Shown here: piece after piece, positions 16,713 through 25,317 of the stretch
Layout of the letters: every line of letters starts with the position of its first letter
Numbering within the stretch: position 1 is the first letter of the stretch
From: Ruegeria atlantica
Lineage (GTDB): Bacteria > Pseudomonadota > Alphaproteobacteria > Rhodobacterales > Rhodobacteraceae
Direction: 5' to 3'
Assembly (NCBI RefSeq): GCF_013032005.1
Contig: NZ_WQBE01000001.1
Coordinates: forward strand, 868,001-932,000
DNA: 64,000 bases
Made by a program: the position numbers and the translations under genes
Notes under the pieces: model-generated
What the model was told of the DNA's origin: nothing
What the model saw: only the letters and a program-made list of their open reading frames with translations
Database searches by the model: none

Positions 16713-19067
16713 TCAATTCGGGATCAGATCCGGCACGATGGTCACAATCGACGGGAAAGACCACAGGATACCAATCCCCACCACCTGAATGATCACAAAT
16801 GGTATGATCCCACGATAGATATGGCCCGTCGTCACCTCTTTCGGTGCAACCCCCCTCAGGTAGAACAACGCAAACCCGAACGGTGGCGTCAGGAACGAGG
16901 TCTGCAGGTTCACCGCCACCATGATTGTCACCCATTTCGGGTCAAACGACCCGCCATAGATCACCGGGCCCACGATGGGGATCACGATGTAGATGATCTC
17001 GAGGAAATCCAGCACAAAGCCCAAAATGAACAGCACCAACATCACGATCAGGAAGACCGTGAACTCGTTGTCAAAGCTGCGCAGGAACTGCTGAATGTAA
17101 TGCTCGCCGCCAAACGAGATCACCACCAGGTTCAATAGCTGCGATCCGATCAGGATGGTAAAGACCATCGACGTTACCTTGGCCGTCTCGCGCACCACAG
17201 GGGTTAGAACCCCGCTTGAGAACAGAACCCAACAGGCAAAGATCAGACCGAACAGCGCATAGAGGTAAGCCGCGTAGGCAAAGATAAAGGCGATCCAGCT
17301 TTCGACCGAGACATCGCCTTGATTGATGCGCAGATCGAAGTTTATGCCCATCAGCATGCAGATGATGACGGCGAAGGTCGACCAGATGATCACTTTCCCC
17401 GAGCGCCCCTGATCCTGCAGCTTGCGATATGCCGCCAGCATGATCGCCCCGCCCGCACCCAGCGCAGCCGCCGGTGTCGGGTTGGTAATGCCGCCAAGGA
17501 TTGAACCCAGCACCGCGATGATCAGGACAAGCGGTGGAAAGACCACACGGATCAGATCATTGGTGGCACAGCGTTCAGCCGCGAACTTGCAGCCATAGAT
17601 CGCCAGCGCAAACGGTATCGCCATGATCACGAAGGCCAACCCTGACGAGGTCGTCGGCGCAATCAGCAGCACATCCACCAGCACCATCAACAACAGGCCG
17701 ATGGATCCAATGATCAGTGGTTGTGTAGATTGCGACGGTGCTATGCCGCGACCAAACAGCAAGGTCAGACCCAGCAGCACAACGATAACCGCGACACCAG
17801 TACCAATGGGTGCAGTAGCGGCAATCTTGGCCTCCTGCGCAGCGGCCAGCTCTTCTTCGGTCAGGCGCTGAGCCTGAGAAACACCGCCAGCCTCATCCAA
17901 CGCTTGCTGCTCGGCCACGGCCTGATCCCAGGCGGATTGACCGTGCAGTTCGATCATCGAGACCTTGCATTCCTCAGATACGTTGGTGCGCAGCGAAGCA
18001 CCCTCGCCGATATCCGAAAAGGCCGAGACAGTGATGTTCTGGCTGCCGATCACACCCGTGCTGCCCAGCAGAACGGCACCCACGATCAGCGCGACGGGCG
18101 CGCCCAGCAGCCATGTCAGGCCTTCACCGCGGGTGATCGGTTCACCGCCACCGCCGCCCAGTTCCACGGCCGGGGCTTTTTCGGGGTTCATCAACGCATA
18201 GCCGAAGGCATAAAGCGCATACAGCAAGGCCAGCATGATCCCCGGCAGCAAGGCCGCCTGGAACAATGTGCCGACCGAGACCACCGCAGGCTCACCCAGA
18301 TAGGTCAGCGCGTCGGTACACCCGGCCTCAACCGCGCGGGTTTCCTGCGCAGTTGAATACAAATCACCAGCCAGCGTGCCTAGCAGAACAATCACGATAG
18401 AGGGCGGGATGATTTGCCCTAACGTCCCCGAGGCCGCGATCACACCGGTTGCCAGTTCAGGCGAGTAGTTGTTTCGCAACATGGTCGGCAGCGCCAGCAA
18501 ACCCATGGTCACAACGGTCGCGCCCACAATCCCGGTCGAGGCCGCCAGAAACGCGCCCACAACCACGATCGACACGGCCAGACCACCCGGCAACGGGCCA
18601 AAAACACGCGCCATTGTGGTCAGCAGATCGTTGGCGATCTTTGAACGCTCCAACGTGATGCCCATCAGGACGAACATCAGCACGGCCAACAGGGTTTCGA
18701 TGGATTGCCCGGCCAGAACACGTTCGTTGATACGGTTCACAATGAACGAGACGTTGCGGTCCAGCGCAGTTTCCCAGCCAGAGGGGAAGACCGGCTCGCC
18801 AATGGTTGGCAATTCCGGGTATCGGAAAACAGATATGGTGTCAGGTTTGACGCCCGAATTCACCAGATCCCGATAGGCCTGCGTGCCCGAGTCGATGGCC
18901 TGATGCACCAGCAACCCGGCACTGTCCAATGCCGCGATGATCCCGAATGAGATGATACCAGCCCCACCGATGGCAAAAGCCACCGGGAACCCGGAAAGGA
19001 TGCCTCCGAAAAGGCAGAAAAATACGATTATGAGGCCTATCTCGACGCCATCAAGTCCGAATAGCAT
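16713..19067 (-). CDS. dctM: TRAP transporter large permease subunit, enlarged DctM type
   Basis: The 12-TM membrane subunit of a sodium-driven TRAP transporter. At 784 residues it is far longer than the usual 430. Recognisable DctM parts are GFPVAFAIGGAGIISFG, MGITLERSKIANDLL, GATVVTMGLLALPTML, SGTLGQIIPPSIVIVLLG and the C-terminal DFLEIIYIVIPIVGPV and TSFLTPPFGFALFYLRG. Hydrophilic insertions lie at about 52-115, 238-265 and 337-420; the last is rich in Ala/Glu/Gln and may be a helical hairpin. This enlarged form goes with TakP-type binding proteins. GGAG precedes the ATG. It is 17 bases behind dctQ. Confidence 0.92.
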   Translation of the reverse strand: MLFGLDGVEIGLIIVFFCLFGGILSGFPVAFAIGGAGIISFGIIAALDSAGLLVHQAIDSGTQAYRDLVNSGVKPDTISVFRYPELPTIGEPVFPSGWETALDRNVSFIVNRINERVLAGQSIETLLAVLMFVLMGITLERSKIANDLLTTMARVFGPLPGGLAVSIVVVGAFLAASTGIVGATVVTMGLLALPTMLRNNYSPELATGVIAASGTLGQIIPPSIVIVLLGTLAGDLYSTAQETRAVEAGCTDALTYLGEPAVVSVGTLFQAALLPGIMLALLYALYAFGYALMNPEKAPAVELGGGGGEPITRGEGLTWLLGAPVALIVGAVLLGSTGVIGSQNITVSAFSDIGEGASLRTNVSEECKVSMIELHGQSAWDQAVAEQQALDEAGGVSQAQRLTEEELAAAQEAKIAATAPIGTGVAVIVVLLGLTLLFGRGIAPSQSTQPLIIGSIGLLLMVLVDVLLIAPTTSSGLAFVIMAIPFALAIYGCKFAAERCATNDLIRVVFPPLVLIIAVLGSILGGITNPTPAAALGAGGAIMLAAYRKLQDQGRSGKVIIWSTFAVIICMLMGINFDLRINQGDVSVESWIAFIFAYAAYLYALFGLIFACWVLFSSGVLTPVVRETAKVTSMVFTILIGSQLLNLVVISFGGEHYIQQFLRSFDNEFTVFLIVMLVLFILGFVLDFLEIIYIVIPIVGPVIYGGSFDPKWVTIMVAVNLQTSFLTPPFGFALFYLRGVAPKEVTTGHIYRGIIPFVIIQVVGIGILWSFPSIVTIVPDLIPN

Positions 19068-19084
19068 AGTCTTGGTCTCCGTCC

Positions 19085-20020
19085 TTAATGTACGCCTTCG
19101 AAGGCTTCTTCACCCTCGCCAAGGCTGTCTTTGTCGAGGTATTTTCCGGCACTGTCCGGTCCTTCCACGTATTCAAGATACGACCGGTACAGGAACGCGA
19201 TTGCTTGCAGGAAGACCAGCCCGGCAAAGGCCACCAGCATGATCTTGAACAGGAAATACGCAGTGAAACCGTTGGGGCTGAAGCCGATGGTTTCGACATT
19301 CCAGCGCATCGCCTTCGATTTCAGCAGCAGCCGCTCCAGCGTGTCACTGGCCGAGGGTTTCGGCACGATCAGGTGCCGCCACATGAAGTACCAGCCATAC
19401 ATCCAGACCAGCACCGCCAGCGGCATCATGAAGAACACCGAGCCCAGCATGTCGATCACCTTTTTGGTGCCGAACCGTGCCGGGGCATAGAACAGATCAA
19501 CCCGCACATGCCCGCCCTGCACAAAGGTGTACCCTACACAAAGAGACACCACCAAAGCGTTGTAAAACTTCAACATTTCAGCGTACCAACTGATGTCGTA
19601 TTGCAGCGGAATGCCAAAGGCGATCACGATGTCGGGGCGGGTGAAAATCCGCTGCATGATCACGATGATGATTTGCTGTAGCACCATCAGCAGACCAGCC
19701 CAGGCAAAGAAACGGCCCAGCGTGTTGGTGAACCCCTCAAGTCCGCGCACACACCCCCACATGAAGTTGTTGCGGACCATGCCGATGATCGTGATAACCA
19801 GAAAAACTGCAAAAACGGCAAAGAAGAACTCAACCGATCCGCCATAGTAGACGAAGCGCATGACAGCTTCTTTATCGGACCAATCCAGCCAGAGGCTTGG
19901 ATGGGTCAGTGCGTAGCCAATGTTGTAGAAGGCTTGGGCCAGATTTTGCAGAACCCAGACAATCCCGCCGCCAACTGCGGCAAGAGCGTCGGTCAAACCA
20001 ACCGAGCTGCTGTCGTCCAT
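19085..20020 (-). CDS. dctQ: TRAP transporter small permease subunit, enlarged DctQ type
   Basis: A 311-residue DctQ protein, about twice the usual 160-190. The family core is NALVVSLCVGYTFVQGGHVRVDLFY, where the G-H-V-R-V-D motif is diagnostic, with membrane segments before and after. The N-terminal 100 residues add further hydrophobic helices (FAVFAVFLVITIIGM), and the C-terminus adds another membrane segment and an acidic tail. ATG 20020 has GAGGGAC upstream; an in-frame GTG four codons earlier is less likely. Sits between dctP (121 bases) and dctM (17 bases). Confidence 0.9.
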   Translation of the reverse strand: MDDSSSVGLTDALAAVGGGIVWVLQNLAQAFYNIGYALTHPSLWLDWSDKEAVMRFVYYGGSVEFFFAVFAVFLVITIIGMVRNNFMWGCVRGLEGFTNTLGRFFAWAGLLMVLQQIIIVIMQRIFTRPDIVIAFGIPLQYDISWYAEMLKFYNALVVSLCVGYTFVQGGHVRVDLFYAPARFGTKKVIDMLGSVFFMMPLAVLVWMYGWYFMWRHLIVPKPSASDTLERLLLKSKAMRWNVETIGFSPNGFTAYFLFKIMLVAFAGLVFLQAIAFLYRSYLEYVEGPDSAGKYLDKDSLGEGEEAFEGVH

Positions 20021-20097
20021 GATGTCCCTCACTCAGCTGAATATCTGTGACTTTCACCTTAGCAGGGGTCGCAGGATTCAGAGAATATGTATTGAAA

Positions 20098-20123
20098 AGA
20101 GGCCCCACTTTCGTGAGGCCTCT
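20098..20123 (-). terminator. Hairpin between dctP and dctQ
   Basis: AGAGGCC (20098-20104) pairs with GGCCTCT (20117-20123), with an inner CAC/GTG pair around TTTC. On the minus strand it is followed by TTTTC. A partial terminator here would give more of the binding protein than of the permeases, a common arrangement in binding-protein transport operons. Confidence 0.65.
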
Positions 20124-20141
20124 GAGATTTCCGGCGCCTAC

Positions 20142-21227
20142 TTAGCCACCCAGAACGCGAACGCGCTGCTGGACGTAGTATCCATCCGACTTGTTGATCC
20201 ACGAGGCCGACGTCGCCAGCGACTCTTCGAACGAACCGCGGATATTGGCAAACAACTCGTCATTCATGTTCTCGTCCATGACCTCGGCGGATGCCTGGCC
20301 GAACGCGTCCCAAACGTCGTCTGAGAATTGCAGCGTTTTCACGCCCTGCGATTGCAGACGCGCCAGTGCGGCACCGTTGTTGGCCAGCGTTTCGGCCAAC
20401 TGATAGTGGGTTGTGGCCATCGACGCATAGCGCAGGATTGCCTGCTGTGCCGGTGTCAGGTCATTCCAGACATCCAGGTTGACCGATGCGGCCAGACCCG
20501 AGCCCGGCTCATGGAAACCCGCAGTGTAGTAGACCTTGGCAACTTCCTGGAAGCCGGCGCGTTCGTCCGCCATCGGGCCAACCCACTCCAGACCGTCCAG
20601 CGCACCCGAAGACAGCGCCTGATACAGTTCGCCGCCGGGGATGTTCTGAACCGAGGCGCCCAGTTTGCCCAGCACCTTGCCACCCAAACCGGGCATACGG
20701 AACTTCAGACCGTTGAAGTCTGCGGCCGAGTTAATCTCGTTGCGGAACCAGCCACCGGACTGCGAGCCCGAGTTACCGGCCAGCAGGCCCTTGAGGTTAA
20801 AGATCTGACCCAGCTCGTCGTGCAGCTCTTCGCCGCCGCCATGGTAGTACCAGTTGGTCAGTTCCTGCGCGGTACCACCAAACGGCACAGCGGTGAAATA
20901 GGCGTAACCGGGGTGCTGACCGATAAAGTAGTAGTCGGCCGAGTGGTACATGTCAGCCTGGCCCGACGACACGGCGTCGAACACTTCCAGCGCGCCCACC
21001 AGTTCACCCGGGGCCTTCTTGTCGATGGTCAGCTGACCGTCGGACATCTCGCCGACCATCTGCTCCATATAGCTGGCTGCGTCATCCAGAACGGCAAAGC
21101 CACGCGGCCATGATGTCACCATCGTCAGGGTCCGCTTGCCCTGCGCATATGCCGGTGCTGCCAGCGCGGTAGCTGCAGCAGCGCTGCTGCCTAGTGCCGT
21201 GGTTTTCAAAAATGAACGACGATCCAT
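20142..21227 (-). CDS. dctP: TRAP transporter substrate-binding protein, TakP-like
   Basis: A 361-residue periplasmic binding protein. The N-terminus MDRRSFLKTTALG then an Ala-rich segment to APAYAQ is a twin-arginine signal. The mature part strongly recalls TakP, the 2-oxoacid-binding protein of Rhodobacter sphaeroides: SADYYFIGQHPGYAYFTAVPF, NWYYHGGGEELHDEL, QSGGWFRNEINSAADFNGLK and GALDGLEWVGPMADERAGF. A 2-oxo acid or lactate-type ligand is therefore likely, by analogy. ATG 21227 has GGGAGGAC upstream. Divergent from the sensor kinase gene, 231 bases apart. Confidence 0.92.
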   Translation of the reverse strand: MDRRSFLKTTALGSSAAAATALAAPAYAQGKRTLTMVTSWPRGFAVLDDAASYMEQMVGEMSDGQLTIDKKAPGELVGALEVFDAVSSGQADMYHSADYYFIGQHPGYAYFTAVPFGGTAQELTNWYYHGGGEELHDELGQIFNLKGLLAGNSGSQSGGWFRNEINSAADFNGLKFRMPGLGGKVLGKLGASVQNIPGGELYQALSSGALDGLEWVGPMADERAGFQEVAKVYYTAGFHEPGSGLAASVNLDVWNDLTPAQQAILRYASMATTHYQLAETLANNGAALARLQSQGVKTLQFSDDVWDAFGQASAEVMDENMNDELFANIRGSFEESLATSASWINKSDGYYVQQRVRVLGG

Positions 21228-21320
21228 ATAGTCAGTCCTCCCAAAGTCATGGTCTGCCTCTTGGGGCAGTTGATCGTTGTCGATGGGGCGGATCATATCC
21301 ATGCAATTGAAGATGAAAAT

Positions 21321-21336
21321 ACCTACTACTACGTAG
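21321..21336. promoter_or_regulatory. Candidate operator in the dctP / sensor kinase divergent region
   Basis: ACCTACTACTACGTAG contains the 8-base palindrome CTACGTAG (21329-21336) and a run of three CTA steps. It is 94 bases upstream of dctP and 123 bases before the kinase ATG. Binding by the NarL-type regulator encoded at 22889 is an inference from position only. Confidence 0.35.
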
Positions 21337-21458
21337 AAACGGTCATTCGTTGGGTCAAACCGCTGGATTCACCGCGATTTTTTACTCGGCACCTACCTAT
21401 TCCCGGCATTGAACGGTCCGACTTTGCTTTTTTTGTGAAATTTGCCTATCGCAGAGAT

Positions 21459-22892
21459 ATGGGGAGATTCCGCAACGTCTTTCGACCGAATTACGCGCAA
21501 AAGCTGTCGCTGCTGGCAACACTGCCGCTGATTGTGGCCGTGGCGGCGATTGCCATTCTCGTCGCGCATCAGTCGCGCAAACTGGCCGAACGTGAAATCG
21601 ATCAGCTTGAGGCACAGCTGATCGAAGCCAAAAAGGCCGAACTGCGCAACTATGTCACCCAGGCTCGCAACGGATTTTACTTTGTCTACGGCTCGGCCCA
21701 ACCCGATGATCAGGCGGCCAAGGATCAGGTCGCGCAAATCCTGTCGGCAATGATCTACGGCGATGACGGGTTCTTTTTTGTCTATGACTATGACGGTACC
21801 AATCTGGTCAGCCCGCGCCAAACCGACCTGATCAACAAGAACTGGAGCGGCCTGACCGACAGTGAGGGCACACCAGTCGTGGACGAACTGATCCGGATCG
21901 CCCGACAAGGTGCGGGGTATCACACCTATCTGTGGCCTAAACCTTCGACCGGGGAAGAGGCACAGATGATCACCTACGTCACCAGCTTTCCCAGCTGGCA
22001 GTGGGCTGTTGGAACCGGGGTGTTCATTGACGATGTTGTCGCATCGATCGCCGCCGCCCGGGCCGAGGTCGAAGCTCGCGTACGCCGGACATTCTATTAT
22101 ATCGGCGGAATTACTTTGGCGGCAGTGCTGGTCGTTTTTGCATCCGGCATGCTCCTGAATTTCCGGGAAAGGCGGCTGGCGGATGCCAAACTGAAGGAAC
22201 TGACGCAACGGGTTCTCGACGCGCAAGAGGAAGAGCGGGGCCGAGTGGCGCGCGAACTGCATGACGGGATCAGCCAGATTCTCGTCGGTGTACGCTACGC
22301 GCTGGACAATGCCCGGCGGCGGCTTGCGCGGGGCGATGACGACGGGGCCCACGCCCCATTGGACAAGGGGATCGAGCATCTCGGCACCGCAATCACCGAG
22401 GTGCGCCGCATCAGCCGCGATTTGCGCCCAGGTGTGCTGGACGATCTGGGCCTTGGCCCCGCAGTGAAGGCGCTGACCGACGATTTCCGCGAGCGTACGG
22501 GGATTGAGACCGAATTCTCGACCGTCGTGTTTCGAAACCGGTTGGATCAGGACGCCAAGATCGCCCTTTACCGTATCGCACAAGAAGCCCTGACCAATAT
22601 CGAACGCCACGCCGACGCAACGCATGTTACAATTGATCTGCGCGGTCACAAAAAGGGTGCCACCATGCGCATCACCGACAATGGTCGCGGCCTGCCCCGC
22701 GAGGCTGAAGGCGTCAGCACCGGGATCGGGCTACGCAACATGCAGGAACGCATCGAACAGCTTGACGGATCACTGCGTATTCTGTCATCACGCAGCCCGC
22801 ACGGCGGCACTGTGATCGAGGTTACCCTGCCGCTTAGCCACTTGCTTCCGCCGCAGGAAGACGCAACTCCGAACCGAAAGGCCGGCACATGA
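21459..22892 (+). CDS. Cache-domain sensor histidine kinase, HisKA_3/NarX type
   Basis: A 477-residue membrane kinase. TM1 is at about 16-37, TM2 at about 212-234, and between them lies a single Cache sensor domain (GFYFVYGSAQ, DGFFFVYDYDGTNLVSP, PSWQWAVGTGVFIDDV). The phospho-accepting His is H268 in RVARELHDGISQ, the HisKA_3 form. The ATPase has EALTNIERHADA and DNGRGLP. ATG 21459 fits the family start; an in-frame GTG at 21435 is the alternative. It overlaps its regulator by 4 bases (ATGA). Divergence from the TRAP operon suggests it senses that transporter's substrate. Confidence 0.9.
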   Translation: MGRFRNVFRPNYAQKLSLLATLPLIVAVAAIAILVAHQSRKLAEREIDQLEAQLIEAKKAELRNYVTQARNGFYFVYGSAQPDDQAAKDQVAQILSAMIYGDDGFFFVYDYDGTNLVSPRQTDLINKNWSGLTDSEGTPVVDELIRIARQGAGYHTYLWPKPSTGEEAQMITYVTSFPSWQWAVGTGVFIDDVVASIAAARAEVEARVRRTFYYIGGITLAAVLVVFASGMLLNFRERRLADAKLKELTQRVLDAQEEERGRVARELHDGISQILVGVRYALDNARRRLARGDDDGAHAPLDKGIEHLGTAITEVRRISRDLRPGVLDDLGLGPAVKALTDDFRERTGIETEFSTVVFRNRLDQDAKIALYRIAQEALTNIERHADATHVTIDLRGHKKGATMRITDNGRGLPREAEGVSTGIGLRNMQERIEQLDGSLRILSSRSPHGGTVIEVTLPLSHLLPPQEDATPNRKAGT

Positions 22893-23536
22893 GCGCACAT
22901 TCGATCCGGGTCCTGATCGTGGATGACCACCCGATGGTGGCCGAAGGGATTCAGTCGATCCTTGAAAGCTATCCCGACATCGAAGTGGTCTGCACACTTG
23001 GCACCGGGCAAGAGGCCGTCGATCAGGTTGCCGATCTGTCCCCCGATGTGATCCTGATGGATCTGAACATGCCTGGCCTAGGCGGGCTCAGCGCCACCGA
23101 GATGATTTTGGAGCGCCTGCCCGAGACCCGCATCCTGATCCTGTCGATGCATGACAGCCCCGAATATATTTCGACCGCACTGAACCACGGGGCCAAGGGT
23201 TATGTCCTCAAAGACGTACCGACGGATGAGATCAAACAGGCCATCGACGCGGTGATGCGCGGCGAGCAGTACCTTTGCACCGGTGCCAGCGGGTCGCTGC
23301 AGCCCAAACAAGACAGCGCACGTGAGGCGCTGACCGGCCGTGAACAGACCATCCTGCTGGAACTGGCGCAGGGAAAGTCCAACAAAGAGGTGGCGCAGAC
23401 CTTGGAAATCTCTGTGCGCACGGTGGAAACTCACCGCAAGAACATCAAACGCAAACTGGGTATCTCATCCACTGCGGGCCTGACCCGATACGCGCTGGAA
23501 CACGGTGTCCTGCAAGGCACCAGCCCCGGTTTCTAA
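22889..23536 (+). CDS. NarL/FixJ-family response regulator
   Basis: A 215-residue two-domain regulator. The receiver has acidic residues D12-D13 (VDDHP), the phospho-accepting D58 (VILMDLNMPG) and the lysine in GYVLKDVP. The C-terminal LuxR-type HTH starts at LTGREQTILLELAQGKSNKEV and runs to RKNIKRKLGI. Coupled to the kinase through ATGA, so a cognate pair. Likely targets are the divergent dctPQM operon and itself. A short G+C-rich tail of 80 bases without a clear terminator follows. Confidence 0.93.
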   Translation: MSAHSIRVLIVDDHPMVAEGIQSILESYPDIEVVCTLGTGQEAVDQVADLSPDVILMDLNMPGLGGLSATEMILERLPETRILILSMHDSPEYISTALNHGAKGYVLKDVPTDEIKQAIDAVMRGEQYLCTGASGSLQPKQDSAREALTGREQTILLELAQGKSNKEVAQTLEISVRTVETHRKNIKRKLGISSTAGLTRYALEHGVLQGTSPGF

Positions 23537-23615
23537 ACACGCCCGCAGCGCGCAGCGCTGCCCGGCCTAACCGGAGGAGATGCGCCGCAGGTGTATTGAC
23601 AACGGGCGGGAGGGC

Positions 23616-23999
23616 CTACCCCCTCGGGCTGATATCCTGTCCAAAGAATACCAACGTCCCGTCTTCGTCGATAACGTGAAACTCGCGCTGCAGATAGGGT
23701 TGATCAAACGGCGGGCGCACGCGCCCTTCGGGTAGATCAGCCAATCCCGGCAGCAAGCTGTCGTACAAATCGTCGATTTCGTCGACGTCTATGTAAAACG
23801 ACTGATCTTCTCCCAACGGGCGACCATCATCGCGCGGCGGGCATTCCAATAGCCGAATGGCCACGGACCCCAATGACAAAAAAGCGTAATTGTCCTGCCG
23901 AAACCCGCAAGAAAATCCCAAACGATCGCAATAGAAATCAATCTGCTTTTGCAGGGAGGAACACAGAACAAATGGCGTAAGCTGTATAATCTTAGGCAT
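23616..23999 (-). CDS. VOC-family protein (bleomycin-resistance-like)
   Basis: A 127-residue VOC-fold protein: an N-terminal module PFVLCSSLQKQIDFYCDRLGF and a second module with FYIDVDEIDDLYDSLLPGL, REFHVIDEDGTLVFFGQDI. Strong GGAGGG site upstream of ATG 23999. It is 47 bases after the oxygenase gene on the same strand. Metal ligands are not securely assigned, so an enzymatic role is open. Confidence 0.8.
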   Translation of the reverse strand: MPKIIQLTPFVLCSSLQKQIDFYCDRLGFSCGFRQDNYAFLSLGSVAIRLLECPPRDDGRPLGEDQSFYIDVDEIDDLYDSLLPGLADLPEGRVRPPFDQPYLQREFHVIDEDGTLVFFGQDISPRG

Positions 24000-24046
24000 C
24001 GGACCCTCCGGTCGCTGAAAACCTCTTTATTTTAACCCCAGAATTT

Positions 24047-24892
24047 TCAGTCCAGCAATTGATCCTTTCGCATCCCTTCACGCGCATGATGATGCGGTAA
24101 CACACGCCCATAAAGCTGTCGTGTGCGTTCAACCCCGCCGCACATCCCTTCGGCTTCAACGAATGAGAAAATCCCAACGTATCGGGTGCGCGCACCCGTT
24201 ACTGGGGCCACCCTGTGCAGCGCGTACCGTCCCTTGAAAATCTGTAGGTCCCCCGGTTGCAACTCCAGCTCTCGGACCCGTGCCCTGTCTCCGTCCAAAA
24301 CCGAGGCCACGGACTTAAAATTTTCGTCCTCGGCCGTGCGCAGGTTCGGCACATATTCAAAGGTGCCCCCGACTTCTCCATTCTGAATGGCCAGCGTAAC
24401 GGTGTAGTTGTTGGTGTCGAAATGCCAGGGAAAGCCCTGCCCCTCTTCGACCACGTTAATGATCACATCTGCCAGCGGATCATCATAGCGAAAAAACCGA
24501 TCCTCGGGCTCGTCCAATGCGTCACGGACAAAAGGCATGAACCATTCATATTCGTAAATCCGCCGCAAAGGACCCGACGTGGGGAAATTATCTGCGGGAA
24601 CAAAGGCGTTTGAGCGGTCATAAAAACGGCGTATCGGATGCCCGATCCCAAAGCGCGGATCGTCTTTGGTGAAATAGGCGTTGGTCCTGTTGAAAGAGCG
24701 ATGCGCTTGTGGGGCAACCTCATCCGCCTCGCGCACCAGCAACTCCAAACCGTCCTCATGCACAAATCCTGGCAGAACCGCGCAGCCGTCTTGATCAAGT
24801 TCTTTCCGCACATCTGCAATCGTCTGATCATAGCCCCGCGACCCGGGCCGATCGATCGGATACCGCCCTAGATCTATGAGGTCCTGCAACAT
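24047..24892 (-). CDS. BesD/HalD-like Fe(II)/2-oxoglutarate oxygenase, probable hydroxylase
   Basis: A 281-residue non-haem iron oxygenase. The double-stranded beta-helix region reads FPWHFDTNNYTVTLAIQ, then GGTFEYVPNLRT, then LQPGDLQIFKGRYALHRVAP and RYVGIFSF. Iron ligands are H157, D159 and H226; R237 is a candidate for 2-oxoglutarate. This layout resembles the BesD/HalD family of free amino acid halogenases, but those carry Gly where this protein has Asp 159, which leaves no halide site. Hydroxylation of a free amino acid is the best guess. GGGAGGC precedes ATG 24892. Confidence 0.8.
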   Translation of the reverse strand: MLQDLIDLGRYPIDRPGSRGYDQTIADVRKELDQDGCAVLPGFVHEDGLELLVREADEVAPQAHRSFNRTNAYFTKDDPRFGIGHPIRRFYDRSNAFVPADNFPTSGPLRRIYEYEWFMPFVRDALDEPEDRFFRYDDPLADVIINVVEEGQGFPWHFDTNNYTVTLAIQNGEVGGTFEYVPNLRTAEDENFKSVASVLDGDRARVRELELQPGDLQIFKGRYALHRVAPVTGARTRYVGIFSFVEAEGMCGGVERTRQLYGRVLPHHHAREGMRKDQLLD

Positions 24893-25115
24893 TCTTCGCC
24901 TCCCTTACCTGTTCAACTGAGACCAGCGTGCCGCACAGAGCCGGGTCGCTCATGTCAATTTTGGACATTGCCTTGACGCTTTCAGACCTGCCATTTGCCA
25001 GCCCAAATCATCATGAGCGGGCAAAAATTCGCGGAAATTCCCAACCTGCGGCAATCTGCGCAATAAAATGTCGCAAAATCTGCATCTCAGGTTACAAAAT
25101 TGGTACGATTGCCTG

Positions 25116-25144
25116 TTGACGCCCCTTTCGCCCGCCCATAATGT
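25116..25144 (+). promoter_or_regulatory. Sigma-70-type promoter of the ilv leader
   Basis: TTGACG (25116-25121), a 17-base spacer, then TAATGT (25139-25144). It predicts a start near 25151 and a leader of about 167 bases before ilvB. Confidence 0.75.
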
Positions 25145-25174
25145 CCCTGCCAAGCTGAAAAGGAGCCTCTGGCG

Positions 25175-25222
25175 ATGAAAGCGCTAGTCGTAATCGTAGG
25201 AAACACGCGCATGGGCCGGTAA
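25175..25222 (+). CDS. ilvBH leader peptide
   Basis: A 15-residue peptide, MKALVVIVGNTRMGR, from ATG 25175 to TAA 25220-25222, with AGGAG at 25161-25165. Codons 4-8 are Leu-Val-Val-Ile-Val, the end products of the pathway. A ribosome stalled there for lack of charged tRNA would free the downstream RNA to form the antiterminator. This is the classic leader layout for branched-chain amino acid operons, and its place between promoter and terminator makes it convincing despite the size. Confidence 0.88.
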   Translation: MKALVVIVGNTRMGR

Positions 25223-25276
25223 CGGTAAACCATAATCGAACCCATGCGCCTCCGAAAAATCTCGGGGGCTTTTTTT
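25207..25276 (+). promoter_or_regulatory. Transcription attenuator of ilvBH
   Basis: Terminator: GCCTCCGA (25248-25255) pairs with TCGGGGGC (25262-25269), with one G-U pair, followed by seven T residues (25270-25276). Antiterminator: GCGCATGGG (25207-25215) is perfectly complementary to CCCATGCGC (25241-25249), whose end runs into the 5' arm of the terminator and overlaps it by two bases. The first antiterminator arm begins 9 bases after the Leu/Val/Ile codons of the leader peptide. Confidence 0.85.
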
Positions 25277-25317
25277 ATGCTAAACGCAAGACACATGTCG
25301 CGAACGGAGCAAAGCAG

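Noticed and set aside
23571..23615. A short frame from ATG 23580 with GGAGGAG directly before it.
   Set aside because: The ribosome site abuts the ATG with no spacing and the frame runs into the antisense of the VOC gene.
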